This document shows positions 5,527-6,593 of a stretch of 6,593 nt of DNA, in pieces (the stretch's first letter is position 1; every line of letters starts with the position of its first letter). A program made the position numbers and the translations under genes. The notes under the pieces were generated by a model. It did not search any database, was not told the DNA's origin, and was given only the letters and a program-made list of their open reading frames with translations. Source of the stretch: an uncultured Lacticaseibacillus sp. (lineage in GTDB: Bacteria > Bacillota > Bacilli > Lactobacillales > Lactobacillaceae); the NCBI GenBank assembly GCA_934293835.1, contig CAKQZO010000089.1, forward strand, positions 1 through 6,593, in the 5' to 3' direction.

Positions 5527-5988
5527 ATGGCAACCGAAGATGATTTTGAAGTTGAATCCATGCATTACAATCGTTTGTTATTGGCGGTTGACGATGATGA
5601 CGACGACTCCTCGCGCAAGGCGTTCAACTACGCCTGCACCCTGGCGAAAATCTACGGGATTCCTTTAGGAATCGTGTCGATTTTGGAGACTGGGGATCTG
5701 AATATCTACCAGTCGCTGTCGCCAGAGCTCTTGAGCGATCGGCGCGGCGAAATCGCGGCGAATCTGAACACCTATGTTGATAAGGCCGAGGCTTTCGGCG
5801 CCCAAGACGTGCAGCCGCTGATCGGCGAAGGCAAGCCGGCGCATGTGATCTTAGAAGAGATCGTGCCGGCGTTCAAGCCCGACTTGATCATTCTCGGCTC
5901 ACACACGCGCCGCGGCAAGAACCATATCGGCCACGTCGCCGGCGAAGTCGTGCGTGAAGCGGCTGCGTCGGTGATCATCGTGCGCTAA
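5527..5988 (+). CDS. Universal stress protein (UspA family)
   Basis: This is a 153-aa single-domain Usp protein, presumably a cytosolic homodimer helping cells through stress or starvation. After a short acidic N-terminal extension, strand one (NRLLLAVD, 15-22) starts the alpha/beta fold, and the C-terminal core runs DLIILGSHTRRGKNHIGHVA and ends ASVIIVR. The extension and general pattern are those of the common lactobacillar Usp. Two points are odd. Residues 22-27 are six Asp in a row where most Usps have DGSE-like turns. The nucleotide loop keeps GSH (124-126) but lacks the usual G-x2-G-x9-G-S/T pattern, with His-Val where Gly-Ser would contact phosphate. ATP binding is therefore doubtful. 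The gene has its own -10 and AGGAGG site, so it can be expressed apart from the ATP-grasp gene upstream. Confidence 0.9.
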   Translation: MATEDDFEVESMHYNRLLLAVDDDDDDSSRKAFNYACTLAKIYGIPLGIVSILETGDLNIYQSLSPELLSDRRGEIAANLNTYVDKAEAFGAQDVQPLIGEGKPAHVILEEIVPAFKPDLIILGSHTRRGKNHIGHVAGEVVREAAASVIIVR

Positions 5989-6077
5989 GCTGGGGCTGTG
6001 CCAGAAGGCGGTTTTGGGGCTGACAGATAGCCCAGGACGCTGGATTTGAACTTGGGACCTAGTGGCTGAGACGCTAT

Positions 6078-6097
6078 CGGCGCGGTGCCGGCTTTTT
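6078..6097 (+). terminator. Probable terminator after the stress-protein gene
   Basis: CGGC (6078-6081) pairs with GCCG (6087-6090) around GCGGT, followed by GCTTTTT. An outer GC/GC pair is possible across a TAT bulge. The stem is short, so this is a modest candidate. It lies 90 nt after the stop codon. Confidence 0.45.
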
Positions 6098-6111
6098 GAA
6101 TGGATACAACA

Positions 6112-6143
6112 GGGGGCTGTGACGTTTGTCGCGGCCCCTTTGT
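6112..6143 (+). terminator. Strong hairpin just before sfsA, short T-run
   Basis: GGGGGCTGTGAC (6112-6123) pairs with GTCGCGGCCCCT (6128-6139) over 12 positions with three G-U pairs and a GTTT loop. Only TTTGT follows. It may be the real terminator of the upstream unit or a leader structure of sfsA, whose AAGGAGA begins at 6151, 12 nt after the stem. Confidence 0.55.
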
Positions 6144-6163
6144 GACTGATAAGGAGAACGTGT

Positions 6164-6593
6164 ATGCAATATGAACAAGTCGTCGTCGGCCGCGTCGTGG
6201 CGCGCATCAGTCGCTTCACAGTGCAGGTGGCCTTAGGCGCGACCACCGTGTTGGCCCACCTGTCGAACACCGGGCGGAACAAGGAGTTGTTGGTCGCCGG
6301 CCATGAGATCTCGATTAAAAAGGCGGCCAATCCCGCCCGCAAGACCCCGTATGATGTCATCGCCGTGCGGCGTGATGGCCGCTGGATCAACATCGACAGC
6401 CTCGCGCCCAACCGACTGGTCAATGCGGCCTTGCAGACGGGAACGCTCGCACTGCCCGGCTGTGATGGCCCGCTGATGGTGCATCCAGAGACGACCTGGG
6501 GCGACTCACGGTTGGATTTTGCAGGCAGCGACGCGGCGGGGAGGCAGTTTTTTGCCGAAACCAAAGGGGTGACGCTTGCCAACGCGGGACTTG
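6164..6593 (+). CDS. sfsA: SfsA, sugar fermentation stimulation protein (5' part)
   Basis: The frame opens at ATG 6164, 7 nt after AGGAG (6152-6156), and runs to the window edge with no stop, giving 143 codons of an expected 230-245. SfsA was named from an E. coli gene affecting maltose use. The family has an OB-fold-like N-terminal part and a nuclease-like C-terminal core and may bind DNA; its true role is unsettled. Family motifs are visible in order: HLSNTGR (32-38), NPARKTPYDVIAV (56-68), INIDSLAPNRLV (75-86), SRLDF (115-119) and ETKGVTLAN (132-140). The acidic and lysine residues of SRxDF and ExKxVTL are kept. It appears to be a separate unit from the stress gene, since hairpins and a possible terminator lie between them. 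Nothing suggests it is damaged in the part seen. Confidence 0.92.
   Translation, partial: MQYEQVVVGRVVARISRFTVQVALGATTVLAHLSNTGRNKELLVAGHEISIKKAANPARKTPYDVIAVRRDGRWINIDSLAPNRLVNAALQTGTLALPGCDGPLMVHPETTWGDSRLDFAGSDAAGRQFFAETKGVTLANAGL

Noticed and set aside
5899..6582. 227-codon open frame on the minus strand
   Set aside because: It overlaps both the stress gene and sfsA antisense, shows no recognisable domain, and sfsA motifs are clear on the + strand.
1..6593. CRISPR array or T-box/S-box type riboswitch
   Set aside because: I found no regularly spaced repeats, no T-box core and no S-box core on either strand by reading.

Overview
The window looks like chromosomal DNA of a high-GC member of the Lactobacillaceae. 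The protein families are typical lactobacillar ones: a D-lactate-dehydrogenase-type enzyme, a PTS_EIIC_2 membrane protein, an ATP-grasp carboxylate-amine ligase, a Lactobacillus-style universal stress protein and SfsA. AGGAGG ribosome sites are strong, and coding regions are rich in G/C at third codon positions. All real genes are on the + strand. No species is named because the sequence alone does not fix it.

Layout: (1) 1-140: tail of an upstream reading frame and a strong terminator. (2) 158-2542: a transcription unit with a promoter, a 19-codon leader ORF, four tandem small hairpins, a leader terminator (attenuator), a D-2-hydroxyacid dehydrogenase, a coupled PTS IIC-type membrane protein and a strong terminator. 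(3) About 2578-2652: an orphan promoter plus perfect Shine-Dalgarno with no start codon after it. (4) About 2653-4206: an AT-rich-ended IS200/IS605-type (IS1341-like) element carrying only tnpB. That tnpB is broken by a one-base deletion, but its RuvC triad and zinc ribbon are intact. Large imperfect hairpins lie at both ends, and a structured omega-RNA candidate follows tnpB. (5) 4207-5466: an ATP-grasp ligase, possibly the D-aspartate ligase of the peptidoglycan cross-bridge, whose start codon now has no Shine-Dalgarno. (6) 5492-5988: a universal stress protein with its own promoter. (7) 5989-6163: a hairpin-rich intergenic stretch. (8) 6164 to the window end: the first 143 codons of sfsA.

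Two points deserve attention. The first is the dehydrogenase leader. It combines a Phe-rich leader peptide (F-S-F-A-F in its last seven residues), a chain of hairpins, and a free GGCGCGAGG strand that copies the 3' arm of the terminator, so it can form an antiterminator. It reads as an attenuator of a type I do not recognise. The second is the tnpB element, which appears to have landed exactly between the Shine-Dalgarno and the start codon of the ATP-grasp gene. Rejoining the flanks (TTAAC | ATG) recreates an AGGAGG-8 nt-ATG start. The insertion would have separated a cell-wall gene from its promoter and ribosome site, and the element's guide RNA would match the first codons of that gene.
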